From Enterocloster bolteae (lineage in GTDB: Bacteria; Bacillota; Clostridia; Lachnospirales; Lachnospiraceae), in NCBI RefSeq assembly GCF_002234575.2, contig NZ_CP022464.2, forward strand, positions 1,860,001-1,924,000: DNA of 64,000 bases, written 5' to 3'. The notes under the pieces are model-generated. The model saw only the letters and a program-made list of their open reading frames with translations. It was not told the origin of the DNA and did not search any database. Positions 8,850 to 16,592 of the stretch are shown piece by piece (position 1 is the stretch's first letter; each line of letters opens with the position of its first letter). The translations under genes and the position numbers were made by a program.

Positions 8850-9752
8850 ATGTTTATCTGGGACTTTGTAGCGGATACGGTCCTTGGCCAGATCGTGGAC
8901 TGGATCTATGGCCAGATGATTGGGTTTCTGGGAAATTTTTTCTCGCTCATGGGGCAGATGGGGGCAGAGCTGTTCGAGCTGGAATGGATCCAGGCGATCG
9001 TCCTGTTTTTCTCACAGCTTGCCTGGGTGCTCTATGTGGTGGGACTTGTAGTGGCGGTATTTGAATGTGCGATTGAATGCCAGAGCGGCAGGGGAAGCGT
9101 CCGTGATACGGCGCTGAATGCATTAAAAGGTTTTATGGCGGCCAGCCTTTTCTCCGTTGTGCCGGTAGAACTTTACAAATTCAGTGTGTCCCTCCAGGGA
9201 GAGATTACCAGAGGAATCACCGGGCTGGGTGGTGATTTTGGTTCCATGGCAGGGAACATCATTGACAGCCTGAAGAATTCAGGAACCCTGCAGGATGCAA
9301 TGGTCAGCGGGGTGTTCGGTGGAATCAATACAATCACGAATCCGATCCTGATGATTTTTATCCTGTTTATGATGGGGTATTCCACCATCAAAGTGTTTTT
9401 TGCCAACCTGAAACGGGGCGGGATCCTGCTGATTCAGATTGCGGTGGGAAGTCTGTACCTGTTCAGTGTTCCAAGAGGATATATGGATGGCTTTACGAAC
9501 TGGTGCAAGCAGGTAATCGGTATCTGTCTGACTGCCTTTTTACAGGCCACGATGCTGATTGCCGGCCTGATGGTGCTGAGCAAGAACGCCCTTCTGGGAC
9601 TGGGGATCATGCTGGCGGCAGGGGAGGTGCCGAGGATTGCCGGACAGTTTGGGCTGGATACCAGTACCAGGGCGAACCTGATGAGCAGTGTGTATGCAGC
9701 CCAGAGCGCGGTAAACCTGACCAGGACCATTGTACAGGCAGCGGTGAAATAG
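8850..9752 (+). CDS. VirB6/TrbL-like polytopic conjugation protein
   Basis: A 300-residue inner-membrane protein with at least five hydrophobic helices (around residues 20-40, 55-75, 92-110, 160-185 and 190-250) and a conserved-looking amphipathic C-terminus that ends in an Ala/Ser-rich segment. This is the profile of TrbL/VirB6 channel proteins of Gram-positive type IV secretion systems. AAGAGGTGATGG precedes the ATG. Its position upstream of PrgI-like and VirB4 genes supports a role in the DNA translocation channel. Confidence 0.8.
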   Translation: MFIWDFVADTVLGQIVDWIYGQMIGFLGNFFSLMGQMGAELFELEWIQAIVLFFSQLAWVLYVVGLVVAVFECAIECQSGRGSVRDTALNALKGFMAASLFSVVPVELYKFSVSLQGEITRGITGLGGDFGSMAGNIIDSLKNSGTLQDAMVSGVFGGINTITNPILMIFILFMMGYSTIKVFFANLKRGGILLIQIAVGSLYLFSVPRGYMDGFTNWCKQVIGICLTAFLQATMLIAGLMVLSKNALLGLGIMLAAGEVPRIAGQFGLDTSTRANLMSSVYAAQSAVNLTRTIVQAAVK

Positions 9753-9762
9753 GAGGGACGGA

Positions 9763-10176
9763 TTGGAGACCAGGATGATTTATATCTGTTCCCCCTATGC
9801 GGGGAATACAGAAGAAAATACAGCATTTGCAAGACAGGCATGCGGTTATGCCATCCGGCAGGGAGCGGTTCCTCTGGCTCCGCACCTGTTATATCCCCAG
9901 ATACTAAATGATTCCGTGCCGGAAGAACGGGAAATAGGAATCCGTCTTGGGCTGGATATATTGGAGCGGTGTGAGGAACTTTGGATATGCGGTGACCGGA
10001 TGTCGGCAGGAATGAAGCGGGAAACAGCGTATGCCAAAGCCAGGGGGATTCCGGTGCGCCGGATCCCTGTATGTGAGATCATGGGGAATCAAACGGTTCA
10101 GGAGCTGGGGAAAGGCATAAGGGAAGGGCCGGAAACCAGCCAATCGTACCAGAAGAATGTTCAGCTTGGGATGTAA
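9763..10176 (+). CDS. DUF4406-like / nucleoside 2-deoxyribosyltransferase-fold protein
   Basis: A 137-residue protein starting at TTG 9763 after GGAGGGA. The opening MIYICSPYAG and the following ALTP-like block match DUF4406 and related proteins with a nucleoside 2-deoxyribosyltransferase fold. Further features are a conserved-looking Asp/Glu pair near residues 60-70 and a GDRMSAGM segment. DUF4406 proteins occur in phages and ICEs, and a role in nucleotide metabolism is assumed for the fold but not shown for this family. It lies within the transfer operon but looks like a passenger. Confidence 0.75.
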   Translation: METRMIYICSPYAGNTEENTAFARQACGYAIRQGAVPLAPHLLYPQILNDSVPEEREIGIRLGLDILERCEELWICGDRMSAGMKRETAYAKARGIPVRRIPVCEIMGNQTVQELGKGIREGPETSQSYQKNVQLGM

Positions 10177-10198
10177 CCGCGGGAAGGAGGTGGAGTTC

Positions 10199-10711
10199 TT
10201 GCACTTATATTTTCATACCAACACAGAGATGGCACTGTATTACATTAAGGCGTTATTGCGGGATGGGGATGAGCATCCCATGTCGGAAATCTATGATTAT
10301 GTGATGGAAAACTGTAAAGGCCATGCCGTGATGGGGGAGCCGATGCGCGCAACGGTCATATCTTCGGCCCTCTGGCGGCTGGCGAATACGGACGGAAGCG
10401 GTTACTGCCGTCTGAGAAGAGGCGTGTATCAGATGGGAGACCCAAAGAAAACTATGAGGGAGACGCCGTCCCTTTATGAACGGGCCATTCGGATTGTAAG
10501 CAGGGCGGAGCGGGAGCTGGCCGGCAGTTTCTATGTAAATCTGGATCAGGGAATGGACTTGAAAACATCCATCGAGGCCCAGAAAGCAGGCCGTGAGGTC
10601 CTTGACAAGCTGGGGCAGATTAAGGCGGAACTGGCGGCCATGCAGCAGGAATTTACAAATGAAAAGGAGTGTGGACAGGACCAGACGTCCGGTATGTCCA
10701 TGGAACTGTAG
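10199..10711 (+). CDS. Winged-helix-like ICE protein
   Basis: A soluble protein of about 170 residues. The first 80 residues (MALYYIKALL, then MSEIYDYV and VISSALWRLANT) suggest a winged-helix DNA-binding domain, and the last 60 form a charged coiled-coil-like helix. The start is likely TTG 10199 after GGAAGGAGG; GTG 10190 or ATG 10157 are in frame but less well placed. Possibly a regulator or relaxosome accessory protein. Confidence 0.6.
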   Translation: MHLYFHTNTEMALYYIKALLRDGDEHPMSEIYDYVMENCKGHAVMGEPMRATVISSALWRLANTDGSGYCRLRRGVYQMGDPKKTMRETPSLYERAIRIVSRAERELAGSFYVNLDQGMDLKTSIEAQKAGREVLDKLGQIKAELAAMQQEFTNEKECGQDQTSGMSMEL

Positions 10712-10721
10712 GAGGTGGAGG

Positions 10722-10982
10722 ATGTATATTTACCCGGAACATTTGAAGGCAAGGGCTGTCATGTGGCTGTGGCAGCTTCGGGATCTGACCGTGATTGGGG
10801 TAGGAGTTTTGTTTTCTGTGCTTGCGGCGGTCCAGACTGGGGTGATTATCCCGGCGCTTATTACGGCTGCCTATGCCTTTTTGACCATCCGTTTTGAGGA
10901 TACCAGTATCCTGGATTTTATCAGCTATGCCTGCGCTTATTTTTTCAGGCAGCAATTTTTTGAATGGAGGATGACCAGATGA
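10722..10982 (+). CDS. PrgI/VirB3-like small membrane protein
   Basis: An 86-residue protein with a short N-terminal cytoplasmic segment, two adjacent hydrophobic helices (about residues 23-60) and a basic, aromatic C-terminus ending FFEWRMTR. PrgI-family proteins with this layout lie directly upstream of VirB4 in Gram-positive conjugation systems and correspond to VirB3. GGAGGTGG precedes the ATG, and the stop overlaps the next start by 4 bp. Confidence 0.8.
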   Translation: MYIYPEHLKARAVMWLWQLRDLTVIGVGVLFSVLAAVQTGVIIPALITAAYAFLTIRFEDTSILDFISYACAYFFRQQFFEWRMTR

Positions 10983-11581
10983 GCAGAAAAGGGAAACGGG
11001 AAGGAAAGACAACAGCCAAACAAAGGCTCTCCACCAGGCAGCTGATGAACACCAGGAGGATTACGGAGTACAGCCTGGAGACCTATGACGGCGATGAGCT
11101 GGTGTACTTTATGATCCGGCCTACCAATCTGTCAGTTCTTTCAGAATCCAGTGTAGGAGCGAGGGTGTATGCTCTGATGAATGTGCTGAAGGGTGTGGCG
11201 GAGATTGAGATGCTATGCTTAAACAGCCGGGAGAATTTTGAGGAGAACAAGGGATTTTTGCGCAGGCGGGCGGAAGAAGAACGCAATCCGGTCATCCGCC
11301 AGTTGCTGGAGCGGGATCAGATTTTCTTAGACCGGATTCAGGTACAGATGGCAACGGCCCGTGAATTTTTAATCCTGATCCGTCTTCGGAACCAGAAGGG
11401 AAAGGATGTGTTTTCGTATCTGGACCGCATTGAAAAGTCCCTGAAGGAACAAGGATTTGATTCCAGGCGGGCGGATGAGGAAGATATCAAACGGATTCTG
11501 GCGGTGTATTATGAGCAGAACGTGACTAGTGAGAAGTTCGAGGATTTTGACGGGGCTCGGTGGATCATTCCTGATGATTAA
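10979..11581 (+). CDS. VirB4-linked conjugation protein
   Basis: A 200-residue hydrophilic protein with a strongly basic N-terminal 30 residues and a STRQLMNTRRITEY segment. The body is helical with many charged pairs and lacks a nucleotide-binding motif. Its place between the PrgI-like gene and VirB4 matches a separate small protein often found there in Lachnospiraceae ICEs, possibly acting like an N-terminal adaptor for VirB4. Translation is coupled to the upstream gene through ATGA at 10979. The operon is interrupted downstream by the fic cassette. Confidence 0.65.
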   Translation: MSRKGKREGKTTAKQRLSTRQLMNTRRITEYSLETYDGDELVYFMIRPTNLSVLSESSVGARVYALMNVLKGVAEIEMLCLNSRENFEENKGFLRRRAEEERNPVIRQLLERDQIFLDRIQVQMATAREFLILIRLRNQKGKDVFSYLDRIEKSLKEQGFDSRRADEEDIKRILAVYYEQNVTSEKFEDFDGARWIIPDD

Positions 11582-11650
11582 ATGCAGGAGGCTGAAGAAA
11601 CTTCAATAGGAATTGTAAAGCCAGCCTTGATGGGAACAGTAAATTGGTGG

Positions 11651-11678
11651 TTACGATTTAATCAAACTGTGGTATACT
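11651..11678 (+). promoter_or_regulatory. Candidate promoter of the fic gene
   Basis: A TATACT -10 box at 11673-11678 is preceded by TGG, an extended -10 arrangement. A weak -35-like TTACGA lies at 11651-11656, 16 bases upstream. It drives the fic gene starting at 11722 and would make it independent of the transfer operon. Confidence 0.55.
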
Positions 11679-11721
11679 GTAAAAAAGATGCAATCATTAT
11701 GAGAAGGAAGGAGTGGATTGC

Positions 11722-12486
11722 TTGAATTACCCGGAATTATTGAGAAAAAGGGATTTATACCAGTCTGGCAGGGCGTCCATCCCGGAGCTGACGCTGCAGT
11801 CCTACGAGCAGGCGTTTGAGATAGAATATACCCATAACTCTACCGCTATTGAGGGAAATACCCTGACCCTCATGGAGACAAAGGTGCTCTTAGAGGATGG
11901 GATTACCATAGGCGGGAAGAGGCTGAGGGAGATTTATGAGACTGTCAACCACCAGAAGGCATACCGCTATGTGAAGGAGTGTATCGCAAAGGAACAGCCT
12001 TTGGATGAAAAAATCATTAAGGAAATCCATGCACTGTTGATGGAGAATATTTTTGTGGGAGGGATTTACCGGAACGTAGACGTGTACATTTCCGGAGCGC
12101 AGCATACCCCGCCATCACCTGGTGAGATGTACCGGCAGGTCAAAGATTTTTATGCCGACCTCACATGGAAGGGGAAAGAAATGAACCCCATTGAGCTGGC
12201 GGCATGGACCCACGCTGAGTTTGTGCGTATCCATCCTTTCCCGGATGGCAATGGGAGGACCTCGCGCCTGATTATGAACTATCAGCTTTTAGCAAACGGA
12301 TTCCCTGCCGTGTCTATCGCAAAAGAGAGCCGGCTGGATTATTTCAATGCCCTGGAAGCCTATGCGGTAGAGGGAAATCTGGCCCCATTTGCAGAAATGG
12401 TTGCAGACCTGGTCGACCACCAGATGGACCGTTACCTGGGCATGATAGTACCTTCGCAGAACATGCAGCAAAATCCAAGGATGTAA
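11722..12486 (+). CDS. Fic-domain protein with N-terminal inhibitory motif
   Basis: A 254-residue Fic enzyme, predicted to transfer AMP (or another nucleotide moiety) from a nucleotide to a hydroxyl on a target protein. The catalytic motif HPFPDGNGRTSR is complete at about residues 171-182. The N-terminal helix carries STAIEGN (residues 40-46), fitting the (S/T)xxxE(G/N) inhibitory motif; since it precedes the Fic core in the same chain, this is a class II, self-inhibited Fic. TTG 11722, nine bases after GGAAGGAG, is the better start; GTG 11713 abuts that site. Its own promoter and terminator isolate it within the VirB operon. Confidence 0.9.
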   Translation: MNYPELLRKRDLYQSGRASIPELTLQSYEQAFEIEYTHNSTAIEGNTLTLMETKVLLEDGITIGGKRLREIYETVNHQKAYRYVKECIAKEQPLDEKIIKEIHALLMENIFVGGIYRNVDVYISGAQHTPPSPGEMYRQVKDFYADLTWKGKEMNPIELAAWTHAEFVRIHPFPDGNGRTSRLIMNYQLLANGFPAVSIAKESRLDYFNALEAYAVEGNLAPFAEMVADLVDHQMDRYLGMIVPSQNMQQNPRM

Positions 12487-12511
12487 CAACAGAAGAACGA
12501 AAACGGCATGA

Positions 12512-12545
12512 CGCCGGATGCAGAGATGTGTCCGGCGCTTTTTTT
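12512..12545 (+). terminator. Rho-independent terminator after fic
   Basis: CGCCGGA (12512-12518) pairs with TCCGGCG (12531-12537), followed by a T run at 12539-12545. It would end the fic transcript, and it implies that VirB4 needs read-through or another promoter. Confidence 0.75.
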
Positions 12546-12570
12546 GCGCCAAAATCAAGGAGGGAGAACG

Positions 12571-14400
12571 TTGAAACATGCAAAAACCGCCCCGGAGGCG
12601 GAAAAGGAGGATGTGCGCATCCAGGAATTTCTGGATATGATTGCGCCCTCCGTCATGAAGTTTGAAACTGACTACTTCATCTGCGGAAACACATACCGAT
12701 GTGTGTGGGCACTGAGGGAGTACCCGACTTCCACAGAGGAGCAGGCGATCTTAAAACGGCTGGGGGAAAAGGATGGGGTCACCTTAAAGATTTATACCCG
12801 CCATGTCAGTGCGGCGGAGGAGCGGAAAATCATCAGCAATGCCGCCAGCAAGAACCGGCTGAATCAGTCCAGCACCAATGACTTACAGCAGACGGTCCAG
12901 GCGGAGAGCAATCTCCAGGATGTGGCGATGATTGTGGCAAGGACCCACCGCAACCGGGAGCCGCTCCTGCATACGGCTGTTTACATGGAACTGACTGCAA
13001 ATGAATACGACCGCCTGAAGCTGTTACAGACGGAGGTGCTGACCGAGCTGATCCGTTCAAAACTGAACGTGGACCGGCTCCTTCTGCGCCAGCAGCAGGG
13101 CTTTCAATGTGTGATGCCAAGCGGGAGAAATGTATTCCGGGATCAGTTTGAGCGGGTTCTGCCGGCCAGCAGTGTGGCGAACCTTTATCCCTTTAATTAC
13201 AGCGGGAAAACGGATCCCCGTGGTTTCTATGTGGGACGGGATAAGTTCGGGAGCAATATCTTGGTGGATTTTAACCAGAGGGCAGACGATAAGACCAACG
13301 GTTCCATCCTCATCCTGGGCAACAGCGGACAGGGAAAATCCTATCTGTTAAAGCTGATCCTGTGCAACCTGCGGGAGGCCGGGCTGAATGTCATCTGCCT
13401 GGATCCGGAAATGGAATATGAGGATCTGACCAACAATCTTGGGGGCTGCTTCATTGATCTGATGGGCGGCCGTTTTTTGATCAATCCCCTGGAGCCAAAG
13501 GTGTGGGACGAAGGGGAAGGTCTGGAAGATCCGGATGCGCCGGAAACCTTCCGAATCCGAAGCCGGCTGAGCCAGCATATCAGCTTTTTAAAAGACTTTT
13601 TCCGCTCGTATAAGGACTTCACGGACCGGGAGATTGACGTGATTGAGATTATGGTCCAACGCCTCTATGCCAGGTGCGGTCTTACGGATGAGACGGATTT
13701 TCAGATGCTGGGATCCAAAGATTATCCTACCCTTTCTGAACTGTACGGGCTGATTGAGGCGGAATATAAAGGGTTTGACAGCGGGGAGCGGCAGCTGTAT
13801 ACCGCAGAGCTGTTGCAGAACATCCTTTTGGGGCTCCACTCCATGTGCAGGGGACCGGAGGCAAAGTTTTTCAACGGTCATACCAATATTACGGATTCCA
13901 GTTTCGTCACTTTTGGAGTGAAAGGGGTTCTGCAGGCCAGCCGGAACCTACGTGATGCACTGCTGTTTAATACCCTTTCCTTTATGAGCAACCGGCTTCT
14001 GACCGTGGGCAATACAGTGGCGGGACTGGATGAATTTTACCTGTTCCTCTCCAACCTGACGGCAGTGGAGTATGTCCGAAATTTCATGAAACGTGTGAGA
14101 AAGAAAAACTCCTCTGTGATTCTTGCCAGTCAGAATCTGGAGGATTTTAATATTGAGGGGATTCGAGAATATACCAAGCCGCTGTTTTCTATTCCCACCC
14201 ACCAGTTTCTGTTCAATGCAGGGGCTGTGGATGAGAAGTTTTATACGGACACCTTGCAGCTGGAAGCGAGTGAATTCAGACTGATCCGCTATCCACAGCG
14301 CGGTGTGTGTCTCTATAAATGCGGGAACGAGCGTTACAACCTGATGGTGACGGTACCGGATTATAAGGCGAAGCTGTTTGGAAAGGCAGGCGGTCGATGA
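12571..14400 (+). CDS. virB4: VirB4-family conjugation ATPase
   Basis: A 609-residue motor ATPase of the type IV secretion channel. Walker A GNSGQGKS is at residues 250-257 and a Walker B-like AGLDEFYLF near residue 488, followed by the SSVILASQN and RYPQRGVCLY segments usual in VirB4/TraE proteins. The start is TTG 12571 behind AAGGAGGGAG; the frame is open further upstream, but there it overlaps the fic terminator. The N-terminal part is shorter than in typical VirB4 proteins of about 800 residues, consistent with a separate adaptor encoded at 10979-11581. The amidoligase gene follows 16 bases later. Confidence 0.92.
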   Translation: MKHAKTAPEAEKEDVRIQEFLDMIAPSVMKFETDYFICGNTYRCVWALREYPTSTEEQAILKRLGEKDGVTLKIYTRHVSAAEERKIISNAASKNRLNQSSTNDLQQTVQAESNLQDVAMIVARTHRNREPLLHTAVYMELTANEYDRLKLLQTEVLTELIRSKLNVDRLLLRQQQGFQCVMPSGRNVFRDQFERVLPASSVANLYPFNYSGKTDPRGFYVGRDKFGSNILVDFNQRADDKTNGSILILGNSGQGKSYLLKLILCNLREAGLNVICLDPEMEYEDLTNNLGGCFIDLMGGRFLINPLEPKVWDEGEGLEDPDAPETFRIRSRLSQHISFLKDFFRSYKDFTDREIDVIEIMVQRLYARCGLTDETDFQMLGSKDYPTLSELYGLIEAEYKGFDSGERQLYTAELLQNILLGLHSMCRGPEAKFFNGHTNITDSSFVTFGVKGVLQASRNLRDALLFNTLSFMSNRLLTVGNTVAGLDEFYLFLSNLTAVEYVRNFMKRVRKKNSSVILASQNLEDFNIEGIREYTKPLFSIPTHQFLFNAGAVDEKFYTDTLQLEASEFRLIRYPQRGVCLYKCGNERYNLMVTVPDYKAKLFGKAGGR

Positions 14401-14416
14401 ACCAGGAGGTGGTTCC

Positions 14417-15478
14417 ATGGATATGAAACAGCAGCGGTTTGGGATTGAGATCGAGCTGACAGGGATTGCCAGGAAGCGTGGGGCAGAGATTGTAGCCGCT
14501 TATTTTGGCACCCAGTCCTACTATGCAGGAACTTATTATGACATCTATGCTGCGCTGGATCCCCAGGGCAGGGAATGGAAGTTCATGAGCGATTCCAGCA
14601 TTAAACCGGAGAGAAAAGAAGGAAAGAACCGTGTGGGAGCCAGTGACAGCTTCCAAACTGAAATGGTGAGTCCCATCTGCCGGTATGAGGATATCGAGAC
14701 CATACAGGAATTGGTGCGGAAGCTGCGGGAGGCAGGAGCCCTGGCAAATTCCAGCTGCGGGATCCATGTGCATATCGATGCTTCGCCGTTTGACGCAAGG
14801 ACCCTCCGCAACATCACCAACATCATGGCGGCAAAGGAGGATTTAATCTATAAGGCTTTGCAGGTATCGGTGGCCAGACAGAACCGCTGGTGTAAGCCAG
14901 TGGAGGAGCGGTTTCTGGAGGAACTCAACCAGAAGAAACCGGGGACTCTGGAGGAAGTGAGGCAGATCTGGTACAACGGAGCCAGCCGGCAGCGGGAGCA
15001 TTATAATAACAGCCGTTATCATTGCCTGAACCTGCATAGTGTATTTCAGAAAGGAACCATTGAGTTCAGGCTGTTTAATGGGACAACTCATGCAGGTAAA
15101 ATCAAGGCATACATCCAACTTTGTCTGGCCATTGGGGCCCAGGCTCTCAACCAGACCAGTGCCAGCCAGAGGAAAACGCAGACAACCAATGAGAAATATA
15201 CGTTCCGGACCTGGCTGTTGCGGTTGGGATTAAACGGGGATGAGTTTAAGACGGCGCGGCTTCACCTGCTGAAACATTTGGATGGCTGTATTGCCTGGAA
15301 GGATCCGGCCCAGGCCGAGGCGCAGAAGGAGCGGCTTCGTATGAAACGGGAGAAGGAGCTGCAGATGCAGGAAGGGCGAGTCCCCGCAGTAGAATCAGAA
15401 ACCAGAGAACAGGAAGAAACCATGTATGTGGAAGCCGAGGCACAGTCCCCGGCCTTTTCTATGATGACAGGAATGTAA
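14417..15478 (+). CDS. Amidoligase-family enzyme (glutamine-synthetase-like fold)
   Basis: A 353-residue putative amidoligase (COOH-NH2 ligase family). Diagnostic segments are FGIEIELTG at residues 8-16, SCGIHVHIDAS near residue 115, and a later LNLHSVF...GTIEFRLFNGT block, which match the metal/ATP-binding Glu and His positions of this family. Such enzymes are predicted to form amide bonds between a carboxylate and an amine on peptides or small molecules. The start, ATG 14417, follows AGGAGGT. The next gene is a gamma-glutamylcyclotransferase-like protein, a known partner type. The C-terminal 50 residues are charged and probably disordered. Confidence 0.85.
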   Translation: MDMKQQRFGIEIELTGIARKRGAEIVAAYFGTQSYYAGTYYDIYAALDPQGREWKFMSDSSIKPERKEGKNRVGASDSFQTEMVSPICRYEDIETIQELVRKLREAGALANSSCGIHVHIDASPFDARTLRNITNIMAAKEDLIYKALQVSVARQNRWCKPVEERFLEELNQKKPGTLEEVRQIWYNGASRQREHYNNSRYHCLNLHSVFQKGTIEFRLFNGTTHAGKIKAYIQLCLAIGAQALNQTSASQRKTQTTNEKYTFRTWLLRLGLNGDEFKTARLHLLKHLDGCIAWKDPAQAEAQKERLRMKREKELQMQEGRVPAVESETREQEETMYVEAEAQSPAFSMMTGM

Positions 15479-15491
15479 AGGAGAAACAGGG

Positions 15492-16007
15492 ATGGCAAGA
15501 AGGACAGGAAAAAAAGCAGCACAAGACCGGCTGTATATTGCGTATGGCAGCAATTTAAATCTTCCGCAGATGGAGCAGCGCTGCCCGTATGCAAAAGTGG
15601 TAGGGGCCAGTGAGATTAAAAATTATGAATTGTTATTCCGCGGTGTTGCCACCGTGGAACCAAAGGAAGGGGCGACTGTTCCGGTTCTGTTATGGAAGAT
15701 TGAACCCCTTGATGAGGCGGCATTGGACCGGTATGAGGGCTGGCCTCATCTGTACCGGAAGGAGATGATAGATGTGGAACTGGAAGGAAAAACTGTTTCT
15801 GCCATGGTTTACGTGATGAATGACGTGCGCTCACTTGGGATGCCTTCGGAAGTTTATTACAGGATAATTGAGGAGGGATACCATAGCATTGGATTTGATA
15901 CGGCTGTGCTGGAACATGCCCTGGCGCGGACGGAGGAGATGATGGAGCAGGAGAACTCCCAGTATCACCAGCAGGGCTTTGATGATATGGACGGTTTTCA
16001 TTTATAA
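15492..16007 (+). CDS. Gamma-glutamylcyclotransferase (GGCT/AIG2)-like protein
   Basis: A 171-residue protein with the GGCT signature YIAYGSNL near residues 17-24, a barrel-like core and the candidate catalytic Glu in DRYEGWP near residue 83. GGCT enzymes release 5-oxoproline from gamma-glutamyl amides. Together with the upstream amidoligase this makes a plausible make-and-break pair acting on gamma-glutamyl or similar isopeptide linkages; that pairing is known from comparative genomics of amidoligases, while the substrate is unknown. A bidirectional hairpin terminator follows. Confidence 0.85.
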   Translation: MARRTGKKAAQDRLYIAYGSNLNLPQMEQRCPYAKVVGASEIKNYELLFRGVATVEPKEGATVPVLLWKIEPLDEAALDRYEGWPHLYRKEMIDVELEGKTVSAMVYVMNDVRSLGMPSEVYYRIIEEGYHSIGFDTAVLEHALARTEEMMEQENSQYHQQGFDDMDGFHL

Positions 16008-16014
16008 GTTAAAC

Positions 16015-16045
16015 AAAAAGCTGCTCATACAGCGGCAGCTTTTTG
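16015..16045. terminator. Bidirectional terminator
   Basis: AAAAAGCTGC and GCAGCTTTTT form a near-perfect stem between the GGCT gene and the convergent XRE gene. The A/T flanks allow it to stop transcription from both sides. Confidence 0.75.
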
Positions 16046-16047
16046 CA

Positions 16048-16392
16048 TTAATGATTCTGTTTTTCAGCAAGTGTAATCGTTTTAAGATAGGCACCCAGAA
16101 GTTCCTTGAGTTTAGGAATATACTTCCCATCCAGACCGGAAAGCATGTCTGTGATGTCGCTGATATCTGTGGCCTGTTCTGTTCCAAACAGGATATAGTC
16201 AGCGGAGAGCCCCAGCACACGGGAGAGTCTTCCAAGCAAGGCAACGGAAAATCCCCGGTCACCGCGCTCAATATCTGAGAGAAAAGAATTGGATATTTCA
16301 GAAAGTTCAGCCAGCCGTTCCCGGCTATAGCCAAGAGCTTCCCGCTGGCGGCGGATACGCAGGCCAATTTCCTTTGCGTTGTGTTCAGTCAT
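16048..16392 (-). CDS. XRE-family helix-turn-helix regulator
   Basis: A 114-residue regulator with an N-terminal XRE HTH: IGLRIRRQREALGYSRERLAEL followed in parts by SEISNSFLSDIERG, and a helical C-terminal half that may mediate dimerisation. The start, codon ATG with complement at 16390-16392, follows GGGGTG; longer in-frame starts exist up to 16422. It is the only minus-strand gene in the module and is divergent from the NlpC/P60 gene. A palindrome over the promoter in between (16461-16481) is the obvious candidate operator, which suggests it represses the downstream transfer genes and perhaps itself. Confidence 0.85.
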   Translation of the reverse strand: MTEHNAKEIGLRIRRQREALGYSRERLAELSEISNSFLSDIERGDRGFSVALLGRLSRVLGLSADYILFGTEQATDISDITDMLSGLDGKYIPKLKELLGAYLKTITLAEKQNH

Positions 16393-16460
16393 GTGTTCAC
16401 CCCGTTTCATACACGATATCAACAGTTTAACCTACTTTATAGTGTATATACAGCGTTCCA

Positions 16461-16493
16461 ATCGGTTGAATAAAAACCGATATTATGTATAAT
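16461..16493 (+). promoter_or_regulatory. Promoter with palindromic operator upstream of the NlpC/P60 gene
   Basis: A -35 box TTGAAT (16466-16471) and -10 box TATAAT (16488-16493), 16 bases apart, point toward 16593. The inverted repeat ATCGGTT/AACCGAT (16461-16467 and 16475-16481) covers the -35 box and the spacer, where a bound repressor would block RNA polymerase. The adjacent divergent XRE protein is the likely ligand. Confidence 0.7.
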
Positions 16494-16592
16494 AGAGAAC
16501 AGATATAGCGACACATGGTGTAAAGGACAGGCCATATCCCTGCTATCTTAAGGCAAAGAACCAGAGGTGCGGACAGAGAGGAGAGAAGAAAT

